Source: Oscillospiraceae bacterium (GTDB lineage: Bacteria > Bacillota > Clostridia > Oscillospirales > QAMX01). From it: DNA of 64,000 nucleotides. Under the pieces are notes generated by a model. It saw only the letters and a list, made by a program, of their open reading frames with translations, was not told where the DNA came from and did not search any database. The stretch is from NCBI GenBank assembly GCA_015067825.1, contig SVLQ01000010.1:1-64000 (forward strand), read 5' to 3'. Every line of letters begins with the position of its first letter. The stretch's first letter is position 1. Of this stretch, positions 6,450 to 14,999 are shown one piece after another. Both the position numbers and the translations under genes were made by a program.

Positions 6450-7868
6450 GTGAGATCCCATAACCTTTTCAAATCCGTGATTGCCGTCGCGGCAAGCCTG
6501 TTGCTCGGCGCCTGTGCGTTTTCCGGCGATTCTGCGCCGGCGACCGGCATGAGCGTGGCGACGCTTCCACCGGCCACGCAGACGACCTTGCCGACGACCG
6601 AACCGACGACGGCAACTTCGACTGCCGTGACCACAACGCCAACAGCCACCGAGTCGCAAACCACGGCACCAACGGCTGCGCAAACGACGCAACCGACCGA
6701 AACGACACCTCCTCCGGCAACCACCGCCCTGCCGACCGAAACATCCGCGACCTCGACAACCGAGACGACTGCATCGCAAACGACGTCGGCGACGACTACA
6801 CCCGAACCGACGACCCCACTTGCGACGACCACGCCGAAATCGACCAACCCGCCGGTGACCACTACCCCCAAACCGACCACTCCACAAACAACCGCTACAA
6901 CTACGGTAACCACCCCGCCTGTGACGACAACGGCCAAGCCGACGACTCCACTTGCGACCACCACGCCGAAACCGACGACACCACCGACGACTACCCCTCC
7001 GCCTGCCACCACTACACCCCCGCCGACCACCGCGCCGATGACGATGGAATCGATCGGCTTCGGTGTGACGCCGATCACCGTGCCGTCACCGCATACGGGC
7101 GGCGAGGTCTACAGCAACGAGCAGGCGACGATCGATGCCACCGACAAGGCCGAGGGCTACGTTCTCGTCAAGTACACGGGCACGCCCGGTACGCGCATCA
7201 AGGTTCTGATCACCGGGCCCAGCGGTGTGCAGTACACGTATAATTTAAACGACGGCGGCCGTTTCGAGGTTTTTCCCTTCTCCGATGGCAACGGCAGCTA
7301 TACAATCGGTATCTACCGCAACACCGAGGGCAACAAGTACGCCACCGTCTGGAAATCGACGCTTTCCGTGACGATGAAGGATGCCTACGCCGCATTCCTC
7401 CACCCGAATCAGTACGTCAACTACCATTCGAAATCCAAAGCCTTGCAGATCGCGGCCGAGCGGACGGCTGGTCTGACGGGAACACTTGCCAAGGTCGAAG
7501 CGGTCTACCGCTACGTCACGGGCACGATCACCTACGACTACGCGCTGGCCGCCAGCGTGCAGAGCGGGTATCTGCCGGATATCGATGCGGTCATCGCCAA
7601 ACGCTCGGGCATCTGCTTCGACTACGCTGCCGTCATGACGGCGATGCTGCGCGGGCTGGGCATCCCCACCAAGCTGGTCGTCGGCTATTGCGGCACGGAA
7701 TACCACGCGTGGATCAACGTCCACGTCGAGGGCAAAGGCTGGGTCAACAGTGTGGTCTACTTCGACGGTTCCGCCTGGAACCACATGGATCCCACCTACG
7801 CCGCTTCGCGCCCCGACGTCGGCGATTTCTCCGCCCGCTATACCTATACCGAAAAATACGTCTATTGA
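6450..7868 (+). CDS. Transglutaminase-domain lipoprotein with Thr-rich linker
   Basis: GTG 6450 is chosen because AAAGGAG (6433-6439) lies ten bases before it. Signal peptide with lipobox LGAC (Cys 22), then about 170 residues of Thr/Pro/Ala linker, a beta-rich domain (~205-310) and a transglutaminase-like domain. The probable triad is Cys 389 (GICFDYAA), His 419 (YHAWINV) and Asp 447 (NHMDPTYA), which fits the papain-like transglut_core family. Such extracytoplasmic enzymes cleave or cross-link proteins or peptides; the substrate here is unknown. The gene begins 37 bases after pilT, in the same run as the sortase and pilins, suggesting a role at the cell surface with them. Confidence 0.85.
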   Translation: MRSHNLFKSVIAVAASLLLGACAFSGDSAPATGMSVATLPPATQTTLPTTEPTTATSTAVTTTPTATESQTTAPTAAQTTQPTETTPPPATTALPTETSATSTTETTASQTTSATTTPEPTTPLATTTPKSTNPPVTTTPKPTTPQTTATTTVTTPPVTTTAKPTTPLATTTPKPTTPPTTTPPPATTTPPPTTAPMTMESIGFGVTPITVPSPHTGGEVYSNEQATIDATDKAEGYVLVKYTGTPGTRIKVLITGPSGVQYTYNLNDGGRFEVFPFSDGNGSYTIGIYRNTEGNKYATVWKSTLSVTMKDAYAAFLHPNQYVNYHSKSKALQIAAERTAGLTGTLAKVEAVYRYVTGTITYDYALAASVQSGYLPDIDAVIAKRSGICFDYAAVMTAMLRGLGIPTKLVVGYCGTEYHAWINVHVEGKGWVNSVVYFDGSAWNHMDPTYAASRPDVGDFSARYTYTEKYVY

Positions 7869-7886
7869 CGGAATCGAGGGACTTTT

Positions 7887-8975
7887 ATGAACCATAACTT
7901 CCATCTCGAGTCTCGTATCCAAAAGATCGGCCGCGAGGTTCTGCTGCTGGACGCGGGCGAAGATAACCCGCGCAATAGCGAAGGTGCATTTTTAGAGCTC
8001 AAAGACGGCCGGATCCTCTTTGTCTATACGCGCTTTTTCGGCGACAGCTGGAGCGATTTCGCTTCGGCCGCGCTTGTGGCGATCACCTCGGATAACAAAG
8101 GCGAAACGTGGAGCGAGGGGCGCATCGTGCTCAAAAAGCACCCGGAGGACACGAATATCATGTCCGTTTCGCTCCTGCGGATGAAAAACGGCGATATCGG
8201 CCTCTTTTTCCTGCGCAAAACACCCAACTACAATTGCCTGCCCTGCATGATGCGCTCGTTCGACGAAGGCGAAACCTGGACCGAACCGAAGCTCTGCTTG
8301 CCCGATCACGGATACTACGTTACCAACAACGACCGCGTCGTGCGGCTCTCAAACGGGCGGTTGATCCTGCCGGCCAATCTGCACGTGCGGAATGAAAACG
8401 GCGAACCGACCGACGTCGCCACGGCACATTTTTTCCTCTCCGACGACGACGGCGAAACCTGGCGCGAAGCCCAAACCCATCTGGAGCTGCCCTATGCCCA
8501 TACCTGGTCGGGCCTGCAGGAATCCGGCGTGGTCGAGCTCCGCGACGGCACGGTGCAGGGCTGGGCGCGTACGGGTCTCGGCCGCCAGTACCTCTTTGCC
8601 TCGCACGATGGCGGCGAAACGTGGTCAGCCCCCGAACCCTCGTGGTATTTTACCAGCGCGTGGGCGCCGATGTCGATCAAGCGCCTGCTTGACGGCCGTT
8701 TGATGGCGGTCTTGAATCCGATCCCCGAGTACACGGGGCAGGAGCAGTACCAAAGCTGGGGCCGCACGCCGCTCGCGTGCCTGCTCTCTTCCGACGACGG
8801 CAAAACCTACGACCAAACCTTCCTCCTCGAAGACGACCCGAACCATGGCTTTTGCTATACGGCGATCTTGCCGCTCGCCGACCGCGTGCTGCTCGCCTAC
8901 TGCTGCAACGGCAGCGGTGAAGTGCCGCTGTGCTCCACGAAGATCAAAGTGGTCATGATGGAGGAACTGGCATGA
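7887..8975 (+). CDS. Sialidase/BNR-repeat family protein, 362 aa
   Basis: Six-bladed beta-propeller protein of the sialidase superfamily. Asp-box motifs recur: SDNKGETW, SFDEGETW, SDDDGETW, SHDGGETW and SSDDGKTY. No signal peptide is visible, so a cytoplasmic exo-glycosidase or a non-sialidase propeller is possible; similar cytosolic proteins are often annotated as exo-alpha-sialidase without proof. An Arg-rich active-site triad cannot be assigned with confidence by eye. ATG 7887 is preceded by GAGGG, and the stop overlaps the ATG of the next gene (ATGA). Confidence 0.8.
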   Translation: MNHNFHLESRIQKIGREVLLLDAGEDNPRNSEGAFLELKDGRILFVYTRFFGDSWSDFASAALVAITSDNKGETWSEGRIVLKKHPEDTNIMSVSLLRMKNGDIGLFFLRKTPNYNCLPCMMRSFDEGETWTEPKLCLPDHGYYVTNNDRVVRLSNGRLILPANLHVRNENGEPTDVATAHFFLSDDDGETWREAQTHLELPYAHTWSGLQESGVVELRDGTVQGWARTGLGRQYLFASHDGGETWSAPEPSWYFTSAWAPMSIKRLLDGRLMAVLNPIPEYTGQEQYQSWGRTPLACLLSSDDGKTYDQTFLLEDDPNHGFCYTAILPLADRVLLAYCCNGSGEVPLCSTKIKVVMMEELA

Positions 8976-9376
8976 GTGGGCTTGTCTTAAAGGTGCTTCC
9001 GGAGGCATTTTCGGTCTGTCAGCTTGCATCGCCTGCGGTGGAATGTGCCGCGCCCTACTGCTTTGCCGCAAAAACCGCGGACGAAGTGTCGCTCGTCTGC
9101 CCGACGAAGCTCGTGCCGTCCGAAACGGTGCGGCGCGAAGACGGCTGGCGGGCGTTTTTCGTGGACGGCACGCTCGATTTTTCGCTGGTCGGCATCCTCG
9201 CGCGGATCGCCGAGGTGCTCGCGCGCGAAGAGATTGCCATCTTTGCGGTCTCAACCTATCATACCGATTATATTCTCACCAAAGCGGATTTGTTTGACCG
9301 CGCTCTGTCGGCGCTGGCCGCTGCCGGATTTGCCGTGATCGATCCAAAGGAGGAAGCGGAATGTTCCGTGAATTAA
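8972..9376 (+). CDS. ACT domain-containing protein, 134 aa
   Basis: The sequence ends with FAVSTYHTDYILTKADLFDRA and a final alpha/beta unit, matching the ACT_7/CASTOR-like family in which two ACT folds bind a small amino-acid ligand. It starts at ATG 8972, overlapping the previous stop, and runs 16 bases into the following gene. No catalytic domain is attached, so a stand-alone ligand sensor is likely; the ligand is unknown. Confidence 0.75.
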   Translation: MSGLVLKVLPEAFSVCQLASPAVECAAPYCFAAKTADEVSLVCPTKLVPSETVRREDGWRAFFVDGTLDFSLVGILARIAEVLAREEIAIFAVSTYHTDYILTKADLFDRALSALAAAGFAVIDPKEEAECSVN

Positions 9377-9840
9377 AACGAAAGAATAAACAGATCTCCG
9401 ATGCGGAGTGCATCGAGGTGCTCACGCGTGAAACGCGCGGCGTGCTCTCGGTCATCGGCGACGAGGGCTACCCCTACGGTATGCCGATGAATCATTTCTA
9501 CGACCCCACCGACGGCAAGATCTGGTTCCATTGCGGCAAGGCATCCAGCCACCGCACCGATGCGCTCCGCCACGACAACCGCGTTTCCTTCTGCGTGACC
9601 GAGCAAGGCGAGCGCGCGGAGGGCGATTGGGCGTACACTGTGCGTAGCGTGATCGTCTTCGGTAAAATCGAGATCATCGACGATGCGGAAAAAATCGCCG
9701 ACATCGCCGCCCGCCTCAGCCGGAAATTCACGCAGGACGAGTCCTATATTGCCGAAGAGATCCGAAAATTTGCCGCCGGAACGCTGCTGTTAGAGCTCTC
9801 GCCCGAGCATATCTGCGGCAAACGCGTCGTCGAATCGTAG
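9361..9840 (+). CDS. Pyridoxamine 5'-phosphate oxidase-fold protein (NimA-like)
   Basis: 159-aa split-barrel flavin-binding protein. Recognisable segments are TRGVLSVIGDEGYPYGMPMN near the N-terminus and IWFHCGKASSHRTDALRHDN in the middle, typical of the pyridoxamine oxidase-like group that includes NimA nitroimidazole reductases. The likely cofactor is FMN or FAD and the substrate is unknown; true pyridoxamine phosphate oxidase activity is unlikely. AGGAGG lies about eight bases before ATG 9361. It overlaps the ACT gene and ends the compact run of + strand genes. Confidence 0.82.
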   Translation: MFRELKRKNKQISDAECIEVLTRETRGVLSVIGDEGYPYGMPMNHFYDPTDGKIWFHCGKASSHRTDALRHDNRVSFCVTEQGERAEGDWAYTVRSVIVFGKIEIIDDAEKIADIAARLSRKFTQDESYIAEEIRKFAAGTLLLELSPEHICGKRVVES

Positions 9841-9914
9841 AGGTAACCGCCGAAGAGGAATCGGGTATCAAACAGAGCGACAAACTTGAATTTGACGAAG
9901 GAGCGTGCAGGGAG

Positions 9915-10115
9915 ATGGAAACCATTCTTGCAGGCATTGGGTTATTTTTGATTGGATTATTTTTGGTTTTGTTTCCATACAAGTATTGGAAATTCTCTGA
10001 AAGTTGGAAAAATAAGAGCGGCGCAGAGCCAACAAACCGCTACATAATTGGTATACGAATAGTTGGAGGTTTCTTCATAATTCTTAGTTTGGTAGCGTTT
10101 GTTATTTGTACCTAA
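9915..10115 (+). CDS. Small two-span membrane protein (DUF6199-like), 66 aa
   Basis: Two hydrophobic helices (residues ~4-22 and ~44-64) flank a short charged loop with YWKFSESWKNKSG. The composition is clearly more AT-rich than the neighbours, suggesting a different origin. AAGGAG lies about 12 bases before ATG 9915. The resemblance to DUF6199 (Pro-x-x-x-Trp and ESW-K patterns) is from memory. It lies just before a pair of strong hairpins. Confidence 0.6.
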   Translation: METILAGIGLFLIGLFLVLFPYKYWKFSESWKNKSGAEPTNRYIIGIRIVGGFFIILSLVAFVICT

Positions 10116-10148
10116 GTTCACCAATTCCAATTTCTCGAACAGATAAAA

Positions 10149-10185
10149 CCCAACGCCACGGTTCACTGTGAGCCGTGGCGTTGGG
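10149..10185 (+). terminator. Perfect 13-bp hairpin downstream of the small membrane gene
   Basis: CCCAACGCCACGG (10149-10161) pairs perfectly with 10173-10185 over an 11-base loop. No T-run follows on the + strand, so it may act together with the next hairpin. Confidence 0.55.
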
Positions 10186-10190
10186 ACAAA

Positions 10191-10228
10191 AAACATCCCC
10201 TTCACTTTTGAACGTGAAGGGGATGTTT
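10191..10228. terminator. Bidirectional intrinsic terminator
   Basis: A 15-bp perfect stem (10191-10205 with 10214-10228) starts with AAA and ends with TTT, so it can stop transcripts from both sides. It separates the + strand run from the convergent PHP gene. Confidence 0.75.
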
Positions 10229-10236
10229 AACTTTGG

Positions 10237-12264
10237 TTACATCACGCGGATCGGATTCGTCCATGCGTAGGTGTTGCCCGGGGCGATGATCTCGGCGTAA
10301 ACGAGGTCACCCGGCTGAACCGGGACACGCGCACCGGTGACGAGCGCATCGCGGTCGCTTGTTCGGCGGCCGACCTTGCCGTTTTTGACAAAGCGGATCG
10401 TGTGGACGGGGCTGCACTCGATGCGGGCAAACCCGTCGGCGTCAATGCGCCAGTCAAAGATCTCCGGCCCGGTGGAAGAGTAGAAGCACCCTCTGCGCAG
10501 CGCATCGCCGATCGCTTCGCGCGAGAGCGAGTCGCTGTCGACGACGACCCAACCGCCGCAGGCCGAAGCCGGATGCAGCCCGTGGGCATCGTCGGTGGCC
10601 GTGCAGAAAATCGGCTGGTTTTGGCGCAGGCAGAAGTTGTAATGGTGCTGCGAGAAGCCGATGCCGCCGTTGGCTTCGCTGATGTGGTTGTAGATCTCCA
10701 TCGCAAATAGGCCTTCGTAGCCGAGCGTATCGGTCTCGCGGTTTCGCGACCAGTTCGGGTGGTTGAACATGACGAGGTTATTTTTGGAAACGAGGAAGTC
10801 AATCATCTCCTGCACGCGTGCGCGCAGCGGTTTTTCCTGCCATGTGGGATCCCATTCCGGGCGCACAAAGCGGTAGCCGTCGGGCAGCAGATCCTGTTCG
10901 TTCCAGGCAATGCCGTTTAAGTGGTAGGTATATTGCCGTGCTTCCTCGCCGGCTTCGCGCGCAAAGCTCCCGCAATAGAGGTCGACCTCGACCGCCGGCA
11001 GCGTGATGAAGTCGGCGGTGTCGAACTCGGTGGTATTCATGTAGCGGTTGTGGTCGGTGATCGCCAGGAAGTCGTAGCCGTGGTCGCGGTAATGCGCGAC
11101 GGTCTCTGCGGGCGTGGAACGGCCGTCGGAATAGGTCGTGTGCGTGTGCAGATTGCCCTTAAAGCGCTTGCCGCCGTTGGCGAGCGGGCGCGCGTTTTGG
11201 ATAAATTCACCGCCGGACGTGCGGATCGCAATTCCCGAATACAGGCTGGACGGCGCTTCCTTGGACGGATCGGTGCGCTCGCTGAGCTTGGGATCGTCGG
11301 ACGGTTCGCTTTCAACGTAGAACGAGTTTGCCCATGCCTTTTTGCCGTCGGCGCGTACGCACTCCACGCGCACGTATTTTGCGCCAGCGTGGTAGGTAAA
11401 GCGCGCTTCCGTCACCGAATCGGTTTTGTCGGCCGAACGCACGGCGCGGCCGCGGTACTCAAATTCGACGAACCGCACGCATTCGCACGGCGAACACTTC
11501 ACAACGATCTCGCCGTTTTCCTCGTAGAGCTCCTCAATGCGCGGCCCCGTCGTCGCATAAAAGCTGCCGGCGGCGATTGCTTCGGCGATCGCTTTCGGCG
11601 AACGCTCGTCGCAGGAAACCATGATCCAACCGCCGCAACCGTCCTCGTCGAAGAAATGGGCATCGTCGGAGGCGACGCCGAGGATCTTGTGCCCCTTGCG
11701 CAGCAGGTAGTCCCAGTATTCCTCCGCCTGCCCGTTGGCGCTGCTGACCTCGGCCGAGTGGTTGTAGACTTCGATCGCGTCAAAGAGCGGGTCGGCCGCC
11801 GGCCCGGATTCGTACATACCGCTGCCATAAGGGTGGGCGAGGATCATCAGATTGCCGCTTTCTTTCGCAAGCTCTCTTGCGCGCGTCAAACGCGGCAAAA
11901 AGCCGTCGAGTCCGGCCTGACCGTCAAAACGGTAGCCTTTGGGCAGACGGTTCGGATGGTCGGGCGAAAGGCCGCAGAATACGACGTCAAATTTGTCCTC
12001 CGGGCGATCGGCGGTTTTTTCATGGGGAAAGCGCGGGATCGCAAATTCGCCGGCCGGCAGGATCACGAGATCGCCGTCGGAGAGCTCGGAGCAGGCGTCG
12101 TAGAGGTTGTGGTCGCTGATGGCCAGAAAATCGTAGCCGTGGTTGCGGTAGATCTCCACGACGTGGCGCGGGCTGAGCGCACCGTCGGAGTTTTGCGTGT
12201 GGACGTGCAGATTGCCCTTGAGCCAACGGCTGCCGCGGAAGGGCTGCGAACAAGTAACAGGCAT
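10237..12264 (-). CDS. Tandem double PHP-domain (CehA/McbA-type) metallohydrolase
   Basis: 675 aa from ATG 12264, with GGAGG eight bases upstream. The protein contains two complete PHP-like halves: each opens with a metal-binding GNLHxHTxxSDG motif (residues ~15 and ~355) and continues with DFLAI(S/T)DHN, a mid-domain His (HPYGSG or FNHPNW) and a late DDAH (ASDDAHFFD, ATDDAHGLH). Each half also ends in a beta-rich segment around GPxI. PHP proteins are trinuclear metal phosphoesterases; the CehA/McbA branch includes esterases, and the substrate here is unknown. No signal peptide is visible. A repeat-like intergenic element lies just upstream. Confidence 0.82.
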   Translation of the reverse strand: MPVTCSQPFRGSRWLKGNLHVHTQNSDGALSPRHVVEIYRNHGYDFLAISDHNLYDACSELSDGDLVILPAGEFAIPRFPHEKTADRPEDKFDVVFCGLSPDHPNRLPKGYRFDGQAGLDGFLPRLTRARELAKESGNLMILAHPYGSGMYESGPAADPLFDAIEVYNHSAEVSSANGQAEEYWDYLLRKGHKILGVASDDAHFFDEDGCGGWIMVSCDERSPKAIAEAIAAGSFYATTGPRIEELYEENGEIVVKCSPCECVRFVEFEYRGRAVRSADKTDSVTEARFTYHAGAKYVRVECVRADGKKAWANSFYVESEPSDDPKLSERTDPSKEAPSSLYSGIAIRTSGGEFIQNARPLANGGKRFKGNLHTHTTYSDGRSTPAETVAHYRDHGYDFLAITDHNRYMNTTEFDTADFITLPAVEVDLYCGSFAREAGEEARQYTYHLNGIAWNEQDLLPDGYRFVRPEWDPTWQEKPLRARVQEMIDFLVSKNNLVMFNHPNWSRNRETDTLGYEGLFAMEIYNHISEANGGIGFSQHHYNFCLRQNQPIFCTATDDAHGLHPASACGGWVVVDSDSLSREAIGDALRRGCFYSSTGPEIFDWRIDADGFARIECSPVHTIRFVKNGKVGRRTSDRDALVTGARVPVQPGDLVYAEIIAPGNTYAWTNPIRVM

Positions 12265-12320
12265 AAAGAAACCTCCGTTTATAACAAATATTTCATGCGA
12301 TAGAAACGCTTTTGATTTCA

Positions 12321-12401
12321 ATCCAATCCGTTTTTTCGGTGGCTTTGCCGCCGAAAACCCTGCCGCAGCGGGTCCGATTTGGAAACGCAGTTTCCAAATC
12401 G
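12321..12401. repeat. Structured intergenic element, copy A
   Basis: Begins ATCCAATCCG, then a 10-bp stem (12333-12342 with 12348-12357, loop CTTTG) and an 11-bp stem (12375-12385 with 12391-12401). A related copy lies at 47241-47385 with the same order of hairpins, and its second stem differs in sequence but is still paired. It lies between galT and the double PHP gene. Confidence 0.6.
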
Positions 12402-12417
12402 CTAAAAATCGATGAAA

Positions 12418-12460
12418 ATAAGGCTGCAGACAGAGGTTTTTCCTCTGCTTACAGCCTTAT
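12418..12460 (-). terminator. Terminator of the gal operon
   Basis: A long stem (12418-12436 with 12442-12460, with a short internal mismatch) around a five-base loop lies four bases beyond the galT stop. On the - strand it is followed by ATTTTC. Confidence 0.6.
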
Positions 12461-12463
12461 ATT

Positions 12464-13981
12464 TTAGGATAAGGATTCGGCAAAACGGCGGAAAGCGGCA
12501 ATGCCGGTTTCGTCGCCCTTGAAAACGCCTGCATTTTCCAGAACTTTGCAGAAAATGAGGCCGACTTCTGCGCGCAGAATGTCGTCGACGTTTTCCTCGG
12601 TGATGTCGTCGCGTTCGCAGAGCGTACGGTACCACGCGCAATGCGCTTCCATCGACGGATTTTCAAAAAACGCTTCGCGGTCGCCGAGCAGGCAGTCGCG
12701 GATAAAGCCGAGCTCGTTCTTCAGACGACCCGGCAGAACAGCCAAACCCATGACCTCGATCAGACCGATGTTTTCGCGCTTGATGTGATGGTATTCCGCG
12801 TGCGGATGGAAGATGCCGAGCGGATGCTCGTCACTCGTACGGTTGTTGCGCAGGGCGAGATCCAGCTCGTAGGCTTCGCCGCGGCGGCGGGCGATCGGCG
12901 TGATCGTGTTGTGCGGCTCACCGTCGGTTTCGGCGAGAATGCCGACCGACTCGTCGGAGTAGGCGCGCCAACGCGCAAGGATATGCTCGGCAAGCTCGGC
13001 CAGACGCTTGCGGTCGGTCGAGGAAATGCGGATGACCGACAACGGCCATTTGATTGCCGAACAGGTAATGTCCTCAAAGCCCTTGACGGTAAAGCGGAAG
13101 ATATCCGGCGCGACCTCCATGGGGAAGGTGAAACTGCCACCCTGGAAGTGGTCGTGCGTGGTGATCGAACCGCCGACGATGGGCAGATCGGCGTTGGAGC
13201 CGAGGAAATAATGCGGGAAACAGTCGATAAAATCGAGCAGACGGCGGAACGTCTTGCCCGAAATCATCATCGGAACGTGCTCGCGGTTGAAGGCGATGCA
13301 GTGCTCATTGTAATAGACGTACGGCGAATACTGCATAAACCAATTCTCACCGTCGAGGGTGACGGGCAGAATGCGGTGGTTGCCGCGGGCAGCGTTTTGA
13401 GCCGTGCCGCGGTAGCCCTCGTTTTCCACACAGAGCGCGCAGCGCGGGTATCCCGAACTCTTCTGCTTCTTCAAAAGAGCAACCTGCATCGGATCTTTTT
13501 CCGGCTTCGAGAGGTTGATCGTGATCACGATGTCGCCGTAGGCAGACGGGTAGAGCCAACGCATGTCGCGCGCGATACGGTCGGTGCGGATGTAGTTGGT
13601 CGCCTGCGAAAAGTGGTAGAACCAGTCGGTCGCTTCTTTGGGGTCGGCGGCGTATTTTTCGTTGAAGATGCGCTGCACCTCACTCGGGCGCGGCGTGAGT
13701 GCGGCCATCAGCTCGGTGTCAAAAATGTCGCGGTTGTAGGGCGCGTTCGATTCCAAAACTCCGTGCTGGTGCGCGTAGTCAAGGAGCCGTTCCAAAATCG
13801 GCGCGGGCGAATCGAGCGATTCCGCGGGAATTTCGCAGTTTTCCAGCGCGTCGGCACCCAAAAGAGCCGCCAAACGATTCTGTGCGTACAGCTTGTCCGC
13901 AGCTTCGATCAGGCCGGTCTGCAGCGCGTACTGCACCAAACGGCCGATCTCCAGACTCAGATTGATCTTCGGTTCGCTCAT
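12464..13981 (-). CDS. galT: UDP-glucose--hexose-1-phosphate uridylyltransferase (class II GalT)
   Basis: 505 aa, the length of the Firmicutes class II GalT, and not homologous in layout to the ~350-aa E. coli type. It transfers UMP from UDP-glucose to galactose 1-phosphate in the cytoplasmic Leloir pathway. Recognisable segments are LLDYAHQHGVL, YFLGSNADLPIVGGSITTHD, HDHFQGGSFTFPME and IFHPHAEYHHIKRENIGL near the C-terminus. ATG 13981 lies six bases after the galE stop, so the two are translated together. galK is not in this window. Confidence 0.93.
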   Translation of the reverse strand: MSEPKINLSLEIGRLVQYALQTGLIEAADKLYAQNRLAALLGADALENCEIPAESLDSPAPILERLLDYAHQHGVLESNAPYNRDIFDTELMAALTPRPSEVQRIFNEKYAADPKEATDWFYHFSQATNYIRTDRIARDMRWLYPSAYGDIVITINLSKPEKDPMQVALLKKQKSSGYPRCALCVENEGYRGTAQNAARGNHRILPVTLDGENWFMQYSPYVYYNEHCIAFNREHVPMMISGKTFRRLLDFIDCFPHYFLGSNADLPIVGGSITTHDHFQGGSFTFPMEVAPDIFRFTVKGFEDITCSAIKWPLSVIRISSTDRKRLAELAEHILARWRAYSDESVGILAETDGEPHNTITPIARRRGEAYELDLALRNNRTSDEHPLGIFHPHAEYHHIKRENIGLIEVMGLAVLPGRLKNELGFIRDCLLGDREAFFENPSMEAHCAWYRTLCERDDITEENVDDILRAEVGLIFCKVLENAGVFKGDETGIAAFRRFAESLS

Positions 13982-13987
13982 GCTTCC

Positions 13988-14977
13988 TTACTCCTCAACG
14001 TAACCCTGCGGATGAGACTGATGCCAACGCCATGCATCTTCGATGATCTTTTCCACAGAATCGAATTCCGGCGTCCAGCCGAGGACGGCGCGGGCTTTGG
14101 CCGACGAGGCCACGAGGCGGGCCGGGTCACCGGCGCGGCGCGGCGAGACCTCTGCGGGGATCGGATGGCCGGTCACCTTGCGCGCGGCCGTCAGCATTTC
14201 CAGGACGGAGAAGCCGCTGCCGCTGCCGAGGTTGAAGATATCGCTTTCACCGCCGGCGAGCAGACGCTTGAGCGCCAGAATGTGCGCGCGGGCGAGGTCG
14301 GAAACGTGGATGTAGTCGCGAATGCAGGTGCCGTCGGGCGTGTCGTAGTCGTCGCCGAAGATCGAAAGCTTTTCGCGTTTGCCCAGCGGGACCTGCAGAA
14401 TGATCGGGATCAGGTGGGTCTCGGGGCTGTGGTCTTCGCCGATCTCACCGGAACCGTCGGCGCCGGCGACGTTGAAGTAGCGGAGCGCGGTGAACTTCAG
14501 GCCGAACGCGCGGTCGCACCATTTCATCATTTTTTCGATGGCGAGCTTGGTCTCACCGTAAGTGTTGGTGGGAACGGTGGGGCAGTCCTCGGTGATCTGT
14601 TCGCAGGTGGCTTCGCCGTAGGTGGCGGCAGTCGAGGAGAAAACGATCTTGGTAACACCGTTTTCGATCATCGACGTCAGCAGAACTTCCGAACCGTGGA
14701 CGTTGTTGTTGTAATAAGCGAGCGGCTGCTGCATCGAAACGCCGACGAGCGAGAACGCCGCGAAGTGGATGACGGCTTCCGGTTTGATTTCGGCGAAAAC
14801 GCCGTCGAGGAAGGCTTTGTCGCGGATGTCGCCTTCAAAAAAGCGCGCACGCGGATCGATCGCAGAGCGGTGACCGGTCGCCAGATTGTCGACGACCGCA
14901 ACGTCAAAACCCTGAGCCAGAAGCTCACGAACACAATGGCTGCCGATATAGCCGGCGCCGCCGGTAACCAGAATCAT
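13988..14977 (-). CDS. galE: UDP-glucose 4-epimerase
   Basis: 329-aa short-chain dehydrogenase-type epimerase interconverting UDP-galactose and UDP-glucose. It has the NAD-binding GGAGYIGSH at residues ~6-14, SSTAATYG (~120) and the catalytic YGETK pair. Length is normal. AGGAGGA lies seven bases before ATG 14977. The product serves both galactose catabolism and supply of UDP-galactose for surface glycans, consistent with the adjacent galT and nearby glycosyltransferases. Confidence 0.95.
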   Translation of the reverse strand: MILVTGGAGYIGSHCVRELLAQGFDVAVVDNLATGHRSAIDPRARFFEGDIRDKAFLDGVFAEIKPEAVIHFAAFSLVGVSMQQPLAYYNNNVHGSEVLLTSMIENGVTKIVFSSTAATYGEATCEQITEDCPTVPTNTYGETKLAIEKMMKWCDRAFGLKFTALRYFNVAGADGSGEIGEDHSPETHLIPIILQVPLGKREKLSIFGDDYDTPDGTCIRDYIHVSDLARAHILALKRLLAGGESDIFNLGSGSGFSVLEMLTAARKVTGHPIPAEVSPRRAGDPARLVASSAKARAVLGWTPEFDSVEKIIEDAWRWHQSHPQGYVEE

Positions 14978-14999
14978 AAGTAGTCCTCCTGCAAATAAA

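Noticed and set aside
12641..14983. Long + strand open frame across galT and galE
   Set aside because: Spans two real - strand genes and the gap between them; no start signal.
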